Assembly (NCBI RefSeq): GCF_021462825.1
Contig: NZ_JAKEEB010000002.1
Location: 310,001 to 374,000, forward strand
Direction of reading: 5' to 3'
From: Streptomyces glomeratus
Lineage (GTDB): Bacteria; Actinomycetota; Actinomycetes; Streptomycetales; Streptomycetaceae
DNA: 64,000 nucleotides
This document shows, one piece after another, positions 1 to 8,154 of the stretch. The notes under the pieces were generated by a model. It had not been told where the DNA came from. It was given only the letters and a program-made list of their open reading frames with translations, and ran no database searches. The position numbers and the translations under genes are program-made. Position 1 is the stretch's first letter, and each line of letters opens with the position of its first letter.

Positions 1-953
1 TTGAGGTCGCCGGCCCCCACGTGCCCGGTGGCGCGGCCGAGGTCGAGCACCTCCGCGGGGGTGACCTCGGTCAGCGGCGGGATGTACGCCTCCGCCATCG
101 CCTTGCTCCCCAGCCGGGGAATCACGGCATAGCGCAGCCGCGGGTCGTCGGCGGCGAGCCCGGCACCGGCCAGGCACTCCTCGACGACGGCACGGATACG
201 GTCGGCCGCGGTCTTGAGGAAGAAGTCGACGCCGTACGTCTTGATGAAGGCGCGCTTGGTGCGCCGCACGTCGATCATCGGACTGTGGCCCATGGGCGTC
301 GCGTTCAGCTCGTCGTCGCCCCGGTGCATCACCTCGAGTTCGGCGGCGACCCTGGTCGCCAGGGAGTGCAGCAGCAGGTCCGGCGCGAGCGCGTGGTCCG
401 CCGCCGCTCCCCCGGACGGCCCGGTGACGCGGTGGACGAGGACCGCCGTGGCCGCGTCCCCGGCCGCCATGCCGTAGTCGCTGCGCCAGCGGTGCCAGCT
501 CGGCATCAGGAACCGGTCGGCGGTCGTCACCAGCGCGGGCCCGGCGGCCGGGTCGCCCTGGAGGCGGCTCGCGGCCAGCTCGATCCCGACGGCACCGCCG
601 TTGCACTGCTGGAGCAGTCCGATCGGCACGGCGCGGTGGGCGCCGATCCGCCGGGCCACGTAGTGCGGGGCCGACCAGGCGTCATGCCCCTGGTGGTGGA
701 CGCTCGCGTGCAGCACCAGCGAGAGTTCGTCGGGCCGGGCTCCGGAGAGCGTCAGCGCCTGCGTGGCGGCCTCGACTGCCATGTCCGGCGGTGCGGTGTG
801 CTCGCTGACGGGCAGTGCCGTGTAGCCGAGCTCGCGGGCGGTCCTGGCATCGATGTCACCGGCGGCCACGGCCTCCTCGACCGTCTGCCGCCGCTCCGGA
901 TACCAGGCGGTGGCGGTCAGTCCGAGCGGTGAGTCCAGTCGCACGGCCGTCAC
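1..953 (-). CDS. 3-oxoacyl-ACP synthase III-like ketosynthase (3' end missing)
   Basis: Thiolase-fold condensing enzyme of the KAS III (FabH-like) group, expected to join an acyl starter to a malonyl or acyl partner. About 317 residues are visible and the reading frame runs off the left edge. The nucleophilic cysteine lies in QQCNGG at about residue 117, and the visible C-terminal part contains GRATGHVGAGD, which resembles the conserved KAS III C-terminal glycine motif. The GTG start overlaps the TGA of the upstream AfsA-like gene in a GTGA tetranucleotide, so the two are probably translationally coupled and act in one pathway. KAS III-like proteins beside AfsA homologues suggest a signalling lipid such as a butyrolactone or butenolide; the product cannot be read from sequence. 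Confidence 0.85.
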   Translation of the reverse strand, partial: MTAVRLDSPLGLTATAWYPERRQTVEEAVAAGDIDARTARELGYTALPVSEHTAPPDMAVEAATQALTLSGARPDELSLVLHASVHHQGHDAWSAPHYVARRIGAHRAVPIGLLQQCNGGAVGIELAASRLQGDPAAGPALVTTADRFLMPSWHRWRSDYGMAAGDAATAVLVHRVTGPSGGAAADHALAPDLLLHSLATRVAAELEVMHRGDDELNATPMGHSPMIDVRRTKRAFIKTYGVDFFLKTAADRIRAVVEECLAGAGLAADDPRLRYAVIPRLGSKAMAEAYIPPLTEVTPAEVLDLGRATGHVGAGDL

Positions 954-1960
954 CTGCCGTCCGCATCCGGGGCCGGCGGCGCCGGAAGTTCGGCGACGCC
1001 GACCGTGGCCGTGCAGAGGGAGGCGCCGTCCTGGAGGAAATCGACGGTGAAGCCGTCGCCGCCTGCGGACGTGACGGAGACCGTCACCGGGCTGTCCAGC
1101 TCCACGAAACGGCGGAACGTGGCGCCGAAGGCGTACGCGTACCGTCGCTGCGCGGGCGCCCCCGAGGCCAGGACCGCGGCCTGGCGCGCCGCCTCCATGA
1201 GCGCCATCGCGGGCACGTGGTCCAGGGGGTGGTCGTACATCGCCGGGTGCCGCACCGGAACGTCGAGCACGGCACGCAGCGCCAGCCCGTCCCCGGGGTG
1301 CTCCACGTCGACCAGCACCACGTTCGCGGACCGCTCCCGGCCCACCAGCGCGGGCTGCACGGGGGTGCCCGCGCGTGCGGCCGGCATGTCGGAGGAGAGC
1401 GGAGGAACGTCGCCCCGGCTCTTCGCGCGGTGCGCCCCGTAGCCGTCGCGGCTGAGGTATCCGGCCACGATGGTGCTCGTCCCGGCCCGCCGCCCGTCGA
1501 CGGCGAACACGCACTCCAGCGTGGCGGCCAGCAGCCTGCTGCCGCGCCGCTTGAGGTCACGGGCGGTGACCTCGACCACCAGCTCGTCCGGTGCGTCGCC
1601 ACGGGCCCGCAGCGCCCGCAGATCCGTGAACTCGGTCGTCCAGTCGCTGATCAGGAACGACGTGTCGTACGAGACGCCAAGCCACTGGTGCGCCACGACG
1701 GTCACCGCCTGACGGGCGGCCTCCAGCAGGAACAGCGGGTCCAGCAGCTCGGGCCGCTGCGTGTGGTCGTTGTAGTAGCTGTGCGCGCGGGGTGCCTGGA
1801 CGGCGACGGCGAACGTCTCCTCGCCGAGCCGTGCCGCGTCCGTGACGAAGACCTCCATGAGGGCCCGGCGGTGCACCAGTACCCGGTCCATCGAACGCTG
1901 GTAGGCGAGTTCGGCCGCGGCCGGAGCGGTCTCCGGCCGCTCCTGCTCAGCAATGGTCAT
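950..1960 (-). CDS. AfsA/ScbA-type gamma-butyrolactone biosynthesis protein
   Basis: 336 residues with two AfsA hot-dog repeats. The first has HSYYNDH and DPLFLLEAARQAV near residues 50-85; the second has DHVPAMALMEAARQAAV around 245-265. AfsA proteins condense a beta-ketoacyl-ACP with dihydroxyacetone phosphate to start synthesis of A-factor-like hormones. Whether this one makes a hormone is inferred from the family. It is first in a GTGA-coupled pair with the KAS III-like gene. Upstream (1961-2168) I see no clear autoregulatory element for a butyrolactone receptor, only two CAGCCGCCT direct repeats about 26 bp apart. No receptor (TetR) gene lies in the window, but the cluster may extend to the left. 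Confidence 0.9.
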   Translation of the reverse strand: MTIAEQERPETAPAAAELAYQRSMDRVLVHRRALMEVFVTDAARLGEETFAVAVQAPRAHSYYNDHTQRPELLDPLFLLEAARQAVTVVAHQWLGVSYDTSFLISDWTTEFTDLRALRARGDAPDELVVEVTARDLKRRGSRLLAATLECVFAVDGRRAGTSTIVAGYLSRDGYGAHRAKSRGDVPPLSSDMPAARAGTPVQPALVGRERSANVVLVDVEHPGDGLALRAVLDVPVRHPAMYDHPLDHVPAMALMEAARQAAVLASGAPAQRRYAYAFGATFRRFVELDSPVTVSVTSAGGDGFTVDFLQDGASLCTATVGVAELPAPPAPDADGR

Positions 1961-2168
1961 GCCCGATTCCGTTCGTCGGTGGGTTCGTCAGGGCAGCCCC
2001 ATGGGGGCGGGAAAGCGGCGTCACAGCCGCCTGAAAAGAGCCTCGCAGCCGCCTCTGTGGGTTCGGCTGAGAACGCCGAGGGGTTCGCCCGACGGCTACG
2101 GCGCGTCCGGATCGAGAGCCGCTCGAGTTTCACTGGAGAGGCGGACGGGACCCACCGCACATGCCGAA

Positions 2169-2198
2169 AAGGGCCGTCCCCCGAAGGGGACGGCCCTT
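2169..2198 (-). terminator. Intrinsic terminator of the quinone oxidoreductase gene
   Basis: Perfect 13-bp inverted repeat (AAGGGCCGTCCCC / GGGGACGGCCCTT) around a 4-nt loop CGAA, 30 bp past the stop codon of the minus-strand oxidoreductase. On the minus strand it is followed by only a short T-poor tract, as usual for Streptomyces. Confidence 0.8.
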
Positions 2199-2227
2199 GT
2201 TCGTGTTCCGCGCTGCCGTGCGCCGGG

Positions 2228-3157
2228 TCAGGAGGGTGCGACCGCCAGGACGACCTTGCCCCGCACATGGCCGGCGCGCACGAGTTCATGGGCCTCTGCG
2301 GCGTCGGCCAGCGGGAACTCCGCGCTGACGTGCACCCGTACCTCTCCGCGGTCCGCCATCGCCACCAGTTCGGCGAGGTCGGCCGGGTCGGGGCGGACGA
2401 ACACATAGCGCCCGCCCAGCCGCGTCACATCGCCGGAGATGGACGCGAGACGGCCTCCCGGCCGCAGCAGCGCGGGCGAGCCGAGCAGGGTGTCACCGCC
2501 CATGAGGTCGAAGACGGCGTCGACACCCCCCGGAGCCAGGGCGTGCACCCGGTCGGCGAGCCCGGGGCCGTAGGTCACCGGCTCGGCCCCGAGCGAGCGC
2601 AGGAACGCGTGGTTGCGCTCGCTCGCCGTGCCGATGACACGCGCGCCGAGCGCACGGCCGATCTGCACCGCGAGCGAGCCGACCCCGCCGGCCGCCGCGT
2701 GCACGAGCAGCACCTCACCGGGGCCGATCCGCAGATGACGGCGGAGCGCCTGGTACGCGGTGAGTCCGGCGGCCGGCAGTCCGGCCGCGGCGCGCCAGTC
2801 GAGGGCGCGCGGCTTGTGCGCCAGGGTCCGCACGGGGGCCGCCACCAGTTCGCCGTACGTGCCGCGCTGCATGTGGTCGGCGCGGACGTAGCCGACGACC
2901 TCGTCGCCCGGGGCGAACTCGGTGACACCGAGGCCGGTGCGCTCGACCACACCGGACAGGTCGCAGCCCATCACCATGGGGAAGTGCGACTCGAACCAGT
3001 CGTCGATGAAGCCTTCCCGGATCTTCCAGTCCGCCGGGTTGACGCCCGCGTACCGCACCCGGACGAGCACGACGTCGGGTCCGAGCCGTGGCTCGGGGAG
3101 ATCCATGAGTTCCAGGACCTCCGGCCCTCCGTAGCGCTGGATGGCGATGGCCTTCAC
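2228..3157 (-). CDS. NADP-dependent zinc-less alcohol dehydrogenase / quinone oxidoreductase
   Basis: Medium-chain dehydrogenase/reductase of about 309 residues. The GroES-like N-terminal half carries YAGVNPADWKIREG and MGCDLSGVVERTG. The Rossmann half has the nucleotide-binding stretch VHAAAGGVGSLAVQIGRALGARVIGTAS. The catalytic zinc ligands are absent, as in quinone oxidoreductases. I start at the GTG at 3157 (VKAIAIQRYGG) because AGGGGG stands 7 nt upstream; an upstream in-frame start at 3208 would add 17 residues unlike the family. It is transcribed away from the MBL hydrolase and ends at a strong terminator. Substrate unknown. Confidence 0.9.
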   Translation of the reverse strand: MKAIAIQRYGGPEVLELMDLPEPRLGPDVVLVRVRYAGVNPADWKIREGFIDDWFESHFPMVMGCDLSGVVERTGLGVTEFAPGDEVVGYVRADHMQRGTYGELVAAPVRTLAHKPRALDWRAAAGLPAAGLTAYQALRRHLRIGPGEVLLVHAAAGGVGSLAVQIGRALGARVIGTASERNHAFLRSLGAEPVTYGPGLADRVHALAPGGVDAVFDLMGGDTLLGSPALLRPGGRLASISGDVTRLGGRYVFVRPDPADLAELVAMADRGEVRVHVSAEFPLADAAEAHELVRAGHVRGKVVLAVAPS

Positions 3158-3213
3158 GGACAAACCCCCTGCTGGAGCAACGACGGTACGCACACCGGGC
3201 GATGGCACTCGCC

Positions 3214-3219
3214 ACTATA
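3214..3219 (-). promoter_or_regulatory. Possible -10 element (TATAGT) for the oxidoreductase
   Basis: TATAGT on the minus strand about 60 nt upstream of the GTG start, in the divergent gap with the MBL gene. No good -35 hexamer is seen at 17-18 bp, so this is tentative. Confidence 0.3.
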
Positions 3220-3294
3220 GGCCAGAGATGAGCCAGAGTTCTGCTTCAGAGACGGGAATTGACATATGACTGAGGACTCGGAGAGAGTCGCGTC

Positions 3295-3936
3295 ATGCTC
3301 GTACTGTCCGCCGCAACCGGCAAGTTCGGCACGAACGTTCACCTCGTCGCCGCGGGACCCGGCAATCCGTGTCTGATCATCGATCCGGGGCACGACTCCG
3401 CCGACGCGGTCGCCGAGGCCGTCCGCTCCCACCGGCTGGAGCCCGAGGCCATCCTGATCACGCACGGCCATATGGACCACACCTGGGACGCCGTGCCGCT
3501 CGCCCGGCGCTACGGCATCCCGGCGTGGATCCATCCGGCCGACCGCTACCAGTTCGGCGCCCCGGCCAAGGGGCTGCCGGACACCTTCCCCCGCGAGTTG
3601 CTCGTCGGCCATCCCGACCGGGAACCCGACGAGGTGCGCGACCTTCCGGACGGCGGCGGCGAACTGGACTTCGCGGCGGGCCCGGTCACCGTGCTGCACA
3701 CGCCCGGCCACACCGGCGGCTCCGTCATGTTCCGCTTCGGCGGCGGCACGGACCCGCTGCTGGCGACCGGGGACACCCTGCTCGCCGACGGCCGGGGACG
3801 CGCGGACGCGCCCGGCGCCAGCCCGGCGAGCCTGGACGCCTCCCTGCGCCTGGTCGCCACCACCTGCCCGGACGGCACACGGCTGCTGACCGGACACGGC
3901 CCCACCGCCACCCTCAGCGAGACAGGAATCCGATGA
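3295..3936 (+). CDS. MBL-fold metallo-hydrolase
   Basis: 213-residue metallo-beta-lactamase fold protein of the glyoxalase II type. The metal-binding motif is THGHMDHTWD (about residues 57-66), followed by the later ligands in HTPGHTGGS, a D in ATGDTLLAD, and the C-terminal histidine in LLTGHGPTAT. It probably hydrolyses a thioester or ester, with two metal ions. GGAGAG lies just upstream of the ATG. Its stop overlaps the start of the next gene in ATGA, so the two form an operon; a hydrolase plus an enone reductase could handle reactive carbonyl or thioester compounds, but that is inference. Confidence 0.9.
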   Translation: MLVLSAATGKFGTNVHLVAAGPGNPCLIIDPGHDSADAVAEAVRSHRLEPEAILITHGHMDHTWDAVPLARRYGIPAWIHPADRYQFGAPAKGLPDTFPRELLVGHPDREPDEVRDLPDGGGELDFAAGPVTVLHTPGHTGGSVMFRFGGGTDPLLATGDTLLADGRGRADAPGASPASLDASLRLVATTCPDGTRLLTGHGPTATLSETGIR

Positions 3937-4964
3937 CGAACACCTCTGAGACCCCCGCGCCCTCCACACCGTCCGGGAGCCGTATGCGTACCGTCCGGTT
4001 CGAGTCCTTCGGCGACCCGTCCGTCCTGGCCGTCGCGGAGGTCCCGACGCCGGAGCCGGGGCCCGGGCAGATCACGGTCGACGTCCGGTACGCGGGCGTG
4101 AACTTCGCGGAAGTGATGTTCCGGCGCGGCCAGTTCCCGGTGGATCTGCCGCACTTCCCCGGTCTGGAGGCGGTCGGCACGGTACGCGCCGTCGGCGAGG
4201 GCGTCACCGGCCTCGAGCCCGGCCAGCGGGTCGCCGCACTCACCCTGGGCGGCGGCGGCAACGCCGAGGTGGTCGCCGTGGGAGCGGAGCACACGGTACG
4301 GCTGGACGGCGACCTCGCGGGGCTGGACGGCGCCCTGGCGGCGGGCGCCCTGTGCAACGTGACCACCGCACTCGGCGTGCTCACCTCCGCCGGGCACCTC
4401 GCGCAGGGCGAGACCGTGGTCGTCCTCGCCGCCGCGGGCGGGGTCGGTACGGCCGCCGCACAGCTGGCCCGGACGCTGGGCGCGAGCACGGTGATCGGAG
4501 TGACCAGCTCCCCGGCCAAGGCGGAGTACGCGCGCGGCTACGGCTACGACAGCGTGGTGTCGTACGACGAGATCGAGCGGGAGGTGGCCGAACGCACCGG
4601 CGGAGCGGGCGCGGACCTGGTCCTGGACTCCGTGGGCGGCGCGTTCCGGTCGTCCGTGACCGGTCTGCTCGCGGCGTTCGGGCGCCACGTCGTCTTCGGC
4701 AACGCCGCGGCGGAGGACGTCACCTTCGAGGGCAACCACCCCTGGTACACCAACAGCTCGCTGGCCGGCTACAACCTCGGCGGCGTCGCGGGCCGCGCCC
4801 CGCACCTGCTCCGCGCCCATCTGGAGCAGGCCCTGGCGGAGGTCGCCAGGGGCACCGTCCGCGTCGACGTGAAGGTGCTGCCACTGAAGGACGTGGCACA
4901 CGCGCACGAACTGCTGGAGACGCGGGCGTCCACGGGCAAGTACGTCCTGGACGTCCGGGCCTGA
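3933..4964 (+). CDS. Quinone oxidoreductase (zinc-less MDR family)
   Basis: 343 residues. N-terminal GroES-like domain with YAGVNFAEVMFRRGQFP, then FPGLEAVGTVRAVGEGV; the Rossmann fold has VLAAAGGVGTAAAQLARTLGA, followed by a long C-terminal half with LDSVGGAFR. The start is the ATG of the ATGA overlap with the MBL hydrolase. The first ~20 residues are a Thr/Ser/Pro-rich tail before the conserved MRTVRFESFG, so a second start at the internal ATG (3984) is possible. Cytoplasmic NADPH-dependent reductase; substrate unknown. Confidence 0.88.
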   Translation: MTNTSETPAPSTPSGSRMRTVRFESFGDPSVLAVAEVPTPEPGPGQITVDVRYAGVNFAEVMFRRGQFPVDLPHFPGLEAVGTVRAVGEGVTGLEPGQRVAALTLGGGGNAEVVAVGAEHTVRLDGDLAGLDGALAAGALCNVTTALGVLTSAGHLAQGETVVVLAAAGGVGTAAAQLARTLGASTVIGVTSSPAKAEYARGYGYDSVVSYDEIEREVAERTGGAGADLVLDSVGGAFRSSVTGLLAAFGRHVVFGNAAAEDVTFEGNHPWYTNSSLAGYNLGGVAGRAPHLLRAHLEQALAEVARGTVRVDVKVLPLKDVAHAHELLETRASTGKYVLDVRA

Positions 4965-5135
4965 CCACGTCCGGGACCGACCACGGCGGGGCGGCGGAGC
5001 ACCCGGCCCGCCGCCTCCCGTACCGACGGACGGAACGTCAGAAGCGCCGCAGACGCGGGGATTGTGAGGCCGGATCGTCACGCCTCCGCCACCACAAGGG
5101 GGAGACCGTGATCAAATCGGGGGGGGGCGTGCCGA

Positions 5136-5141
5136 TAGGCT
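5136..5141 (+). promoter_or_regulatory. Possible -10 element (TAGGCT) upstream of the Ser/Thr kinase
   Basis: TAGGCT fits the Streptomyces TANNNT -10 pattern, about 108 nt before the kinase GTG and just after a run of nine G. No clear -35 is visible. Confidence 0.3.
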
Positions 5142-5248
5142 GTGATCCGCTACGGCTCCCCACCATCACCCGCCCCGGCGGAGTCATGGCCGGCGGCGGC
5201 CGAGCGGTCTCACGGCATTCGTCTCACGGCATGAGGATGTAACAACAG

Positions 5249-6526
5249 GTGCTGATCGCGGGCCGGTACGAGCTGAACACCACCATCGGTCGCGGCGCCA
5301 TGGGGGAGGTCTGGCGGGCATACGACCAGATGCTCGGCCGGCCCGTCGCCGTCAAGGTCCTGCTCGCGCAGAACGCCGACCCCACCGCCGACTCCCGCTT
5401 CCGGCTGGAGGCGCAGACCGCGGGACGGCTCCACCACCCGCATGTGGTCGGTGTTCTCGACTTCGGCGAGCACGAAGGCCGGCTGTACCTGGTGATGGAA
5501 CTGGTGGAGGGCGACAGCCTCTCCCGGCTGCTCGCCGACGACGGCCCCCTGCCCGCGGAGCGCGTCGCGCACATCGCCGCGCAGGCCGCGGCCGGACTCG
5601 CCGTGGCACACGAACAGGGCATCGTGCACCGGGACATCAAGCCCGGCAATCTGCTTCTCGACGCGGACGGAACGGTGAAGATCGGCGACTTCGGCATCGC
5701 CCGCTTCATGGACGACCCGTCGGGCGCGCTCACGGCGACCGGGCAGATCGTCGGCACGAGTCTGTACATCGCGCCGGAGCGAGCCCTCGGCAAGCCCGCG
5801 GGACCGGCCAGCGACGTGTACTCGCTGGGCTGTGTGCTCTACCAACTCCTCACCGGGCAGCCCCCGTTCCGGGCCGACTCCGCGATCGGGATCCTCCACC
5901 ACCACCTGGACACCGCGCCCGTACCGCCCCGGGAGCTGGGCGTCTCGCTGCCGCCCGCCTTCGAGAACTACCTGCTGGGCCTGCTCGCCAAGCGGCTCGA
6001 GGACCGGCCCACCGCACGGCAGGCGGCCGACTGGTTCGCCACCGGCGCCTGGCGGGGCCACCCCAAACCGCTCCCGGCCATCGCCCCGGAACCACGGCAC
6101 GTCCAGGCGGCCCCGGTACCGCCGCCCGCGCTCCCCCGTACGCAGGCCCGCCCGGCGACGACGTACAAACTTCCGTCCGCCACCCCGGCCCCGGGCCACC
6201 GGGCGGCCCACCGCCAGCGCCCGGGGGCCGGGCACCACCGGGAGCGCCCCGGCACGGCGGGCCACCGGGAGCGCCCGTCCGGTGCGGACCACCGGGAACG
6301 TCCCGCGACGACGGGTCACCGCGACCGGCCGGCGACCGGCGGCCGGCGCGGGCGGCCCTCGGCGCGTGCGTTCGTCGCGCGGCGGCCGGGCACCGTGGGT
6401 CTGATCGCCGCGGCGGCACTGTTCCTCACGGCGATGTTCGTGGGCATGGCGATGTTCTCGCCGGACAGCAGCTCCGCGGAGACCCCCCGGGAGACGCAGT
6501 CGAGCCCGGACACGTCGACGCCGTGA
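5249..6526 (+). CDS. Membrane-anchored Ser/Thr protein kinase
   Basis: 425-residue Hanks-type kinase. Glycine loop GRGAMG (14-19), ATP-binding Lys36 in AVK, catalytic loop HRDIKPGN (127-134), DFG at 147-149, APE equivalent in IAPERA. After the kinase domain comes an unusual Arg/His linker (about 310-375) with the repeated unit GHRERP and variants, then one transmembrane helix (about 382-404) and a short Ser/Thr-rich outer tail of ~20 residues. No PASTA or other sensor domain is present. The GTG start has GAGGA about 11 nt upstream. Monocistronic: flanked by a 280-bp leader and a strong terminator. Ligand and substrates unknown. Confidence 0.95.
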   Translation: MLIAGRYELNTTIGRGAMGEVWRAYDQMLGRPVAVKVLLAQNADPTADSRFRLEAQTAGRLHHPHVVGVLDFGEHEGRLYLVMELVEGDSLSRLLADDGPLPAERVAHIAAQAAAGLAVAHEQGIVHRDIKPGNLLLDADGTVKIGDFGIARFMDDPSGALTATGQIVGTSLYIAPERALGKPAGPASDVYSLGCVLYQLLTGQPPFRADSAIGILHHHLDTAPVPPRELGVSLPPAFENYLLGLLAKRLEDRPTARQAADWFATGAWRGHPKPLPAIAPEPRHVQAAPVPPPALPRTQARPATTYKLPSATPAPGHRAAHRQRPGAGHHRERPGTAGHRERPSGADHRERPATTGHRDRPATGGRRGRPSARAFVARRPGTVGLIAAAALFLTAMFVGMAMFSPDSSSAETPRETQSSPDTSTP

Positions 6527-6537
6527 CCCCGGCCCGG

Positions 6538-6562
6538 TTCCGGGCCCGGCCCGGGCCCGGAA
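6538..6562 (+). terminator. Terminator after the Ser/Thr kinase
   Basis: Perfect 12-bp inverted repeat TTCCGGGCCCGG / CCGGGCCCGGAA separated by one C, 11 nt after the kinase stop. The central CCGGG would open to form the loop. Confidence 0.6.
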
Positions 6563-6644
6563 ACTGCAACGCCCTTGCGCACCACGGTGATTACGTTGAC
6601 TGAACGTTGACCGTTCGAAAAGAAACGGCGGCGGGCGACGACTG

Positions 6645-6650
6645 TAGGTT
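6645..6650 (+). promoter_or_regulatory. -10 element TAGGTT, possible leaderless start
   Basis: TAGGTT ends 7 nt before the ATG at 6658. This geometry would start the transcript at or next to the A of ATG. The upstream TTGACT and TTGACC (6596 and 6607) are too far to be its -35. Confidence 0.4.
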
Positions 6651-6657
6651 CACGCAC

Positions 6658-7335
6658 ATGCCCCCACAGCCTCCACGCCTCCCCGTGCTCCCGTACCGCA
6701 AGCCCACCCGCGGCCGGGACTACTGGATCCTCGACGACGTCCTGCCGAACGTGGACGAGGTCCGGGCCCGGTGTCTGGCCAAGGGCGAGGACGAATGGAC
6801 CAAGGGGTACCCCTACACACAGGAGAGCTGGCCGGGGCTGCGGACGATGCCCGGGCTCGAACCGGGCGAACTCGCACGGGTCGAGCGGCTCGTGCGCAAG
6901 GAGACCGGCGCGCCGAAGCTGTGGCTCGAGACCGCGCCCGGCGGGGGCACCCTCAACCACAACTGCGTCCAGGTCGTCGGCAAGGACGAGGGCGAGCCGC
7001 GTCCGCACACCGACTCACGGGCGCTGTGCCGCTACGCCGCGGTGCTCTATCTCAGCCCGAACATCCCCAAGGACTGCGGCACGAGTTTCTACCGGCAGAG
7101 CCTGCCGGGTGGCGTCCTCGGCGGCAACATGGTGCAGGCCCCGCACACCAACCTGGTCGAGGCGCTGGGCACGCGCTATGTCGCCCCGGACGCGTTCACC
7201 GAGGACGTGCGCGTGCCGCAGCGCTACAACCGGCTGCTGCTCTACAAGGCCAACATCATGCACAGCGCCACGGGCTACTGGGGAAGCGACCTGGAGGACA
7301 AGCGCATGACGGCCGTCTTCTTCTGGATGGCCTGA
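6658..7335 (+). CDS. DUF6445 family protein, iron-dioxygenase-like
   Basis: 225 residues. Probably a cupin-like double-stranded beta helix of the 2-oxoglutarate/Fe(II) type: the segment GEPRPHTDSRALCRYAAVLY supplies an HxD pair and KANIMHSATGYWG the distal histidine, which together make a typical 2-His-1-carboxylate iron triad. Conserved landmarks are LNHNCVQVV, YLSPNIPKDCGTSFYR and the C-terminal MTAVFFW. I choose the ATG at 6658 over the TTG at 6607 because the homologous region starts near PPRLPVLPYRKPTRGRDYW. Transcribed alone, toward a convergent operon. Substrate unknown; possibly a hydroxylase of an amino acid or peptide. Confidence 0.85.
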   Translation: MPPQPPRLPVLPYRKPTRGRDYWILDDVLPNVDEVRARCLAKGEDEWTKGYPYTQESWPGLRTMPGLEPGELARVERLVRKETGAPKLWLETAPGGGTLNHNCVQVVGKDEGEPRPHTDSRALCRYAAVLYLSPNIPKDCGTSFYRQSLPGGVLGGNMVQAPHTNLVEALGTRYVAPDAFTEDVRVPQRYNRLLLYKANIMHSATGYWGSDLEDKRMTAVFFWMA

Positions 7336-7353
7336 GCGCCCTGCGGTCGGCCG

Positions 7354-8154
7354 TCAGCGGGACGGGGCCAGCGGCAGGTCGTCCGTGTACGCGTTCACCG
7401 GCCGGACGATCCGCTCGACGGTACGCGCGTCGAGCGCGGCGGGCGCGGAACGCGTGCCCAGGGTGCCGCCGGGGTGCCAGGTGCCCGTGACGGCCACCCA
7501 GGTGTCGGCGGGCAGGGCCGGCTTCCCGTACACCCGCACCTTCACGGACTGGGCGTCCGCGGCGCAGCACGAGAAGATGATCCGGGTCAGGTACCAGCCG
7601 CCGCCCCGCTTGTCGGGCGTGACGAAGCCGGTCATCCGGATGCTGCGGCCCTTGACGGCCTGCTCGCGGTCCTGCTGCACCCGGGTGGTGAAGTCCGTGA
7701 GCGTCATCGGCAGGGGCGAGGTCCGGGGCAGCGGATCGAAGTGCTCCTGCTCCTTGACGGCCTTGGGCGCCTCCCGGGCGGCGGTGTACGCGCCGAGGGC
7801 CGGTGGGGCGTAGAAGAGCAGGCTCAGCACGGGCAGGAACAGAAGCCAGGCGATCCGAGGAGTGCGGGAGTGGTCGTGGCCACTGTGAGCATGACCGCCG
7901 TGGCCACTGTCACCGTGACCGCCGTGGCCGTGGCCACTGTCGCCGTGACCGTCATGGCCGTGGCCCTGATCGCCGCGCCCCCGGCCCGACGCCGCGTCCA
8001 GCAGGCCCAGTACGAGCAGCAGCGCCCCCGACGCGATCAGCATCGGCCGGAGCCCTTCCTTGACGTACCTGAGGCACAGGTCGGTGAAGAGCGAGGCATG
8101 CAGCAGGCCGAGGCCGCCGAGGACGAGCAGGGTCACCTGGACGGGCCGTTTCAC
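7354..8154 (-). CDS. TIGR03943 family putative permease subunit with His-rich loop
   Basis: 266 residues: two N-terminal membrane helices (TLLVLGGLGLLHASLFTDL, MLIASGALLLVLGLLD), a cytoplasmic or extracellular loop of about 35 residues built from repeated GHG(D/G)SGHG units, a third helix (WLLFLPVLSLLFYAPPALG), then a soluble domain with FSCCAAD, which includes an OB-like PADTWVAVTGTWHPGG. The family is the partner of ArsP/DUF318 permeases. The GTG start overlaps the permease stop in GTGA, so the pair is one operon. The His loop is long compared with relatives I know and could bind zinc, copper or nickel. The transported species is unknown. Confidence 0.88.
   Translation of the reverse strand: MKRPVQVTLLVLGGLGLLHASLFTDLCLRYVKEGLRPMLIASGALLLVLGLLDAASGRGRGDQGHGHDGHGDSGHGHGGHGDSGHGGHAHSGHDHSRTPRIAWLLFLPVLSLLFYAPPALGAYTAAREAPKAVKEQEHFDPLPRTSPLPMTLTDFTTRVQQDREQAVKGRSIRMTGFVTPDKRGGGWYLTRIIFSCCAADAQSVKVRVYGKPALPADTWVAVTGTWHPGGTLGTRSAPAALDARTVERIVRPVNAYTDDLPLAPSR

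Noticed and set aside
21..932. Plus-strand 303-residue open frame at the left edge
   Set aside because: It is the antisense shadow of the KAS III-like gene, which has clear family motifs on the minus strand.
1961..2168. Butyrolactone-receptor (ARE) site upstream of the AfsA-like gene
   Set aside because: No palindromic ARE-like sequence was found; only short direct repeats.
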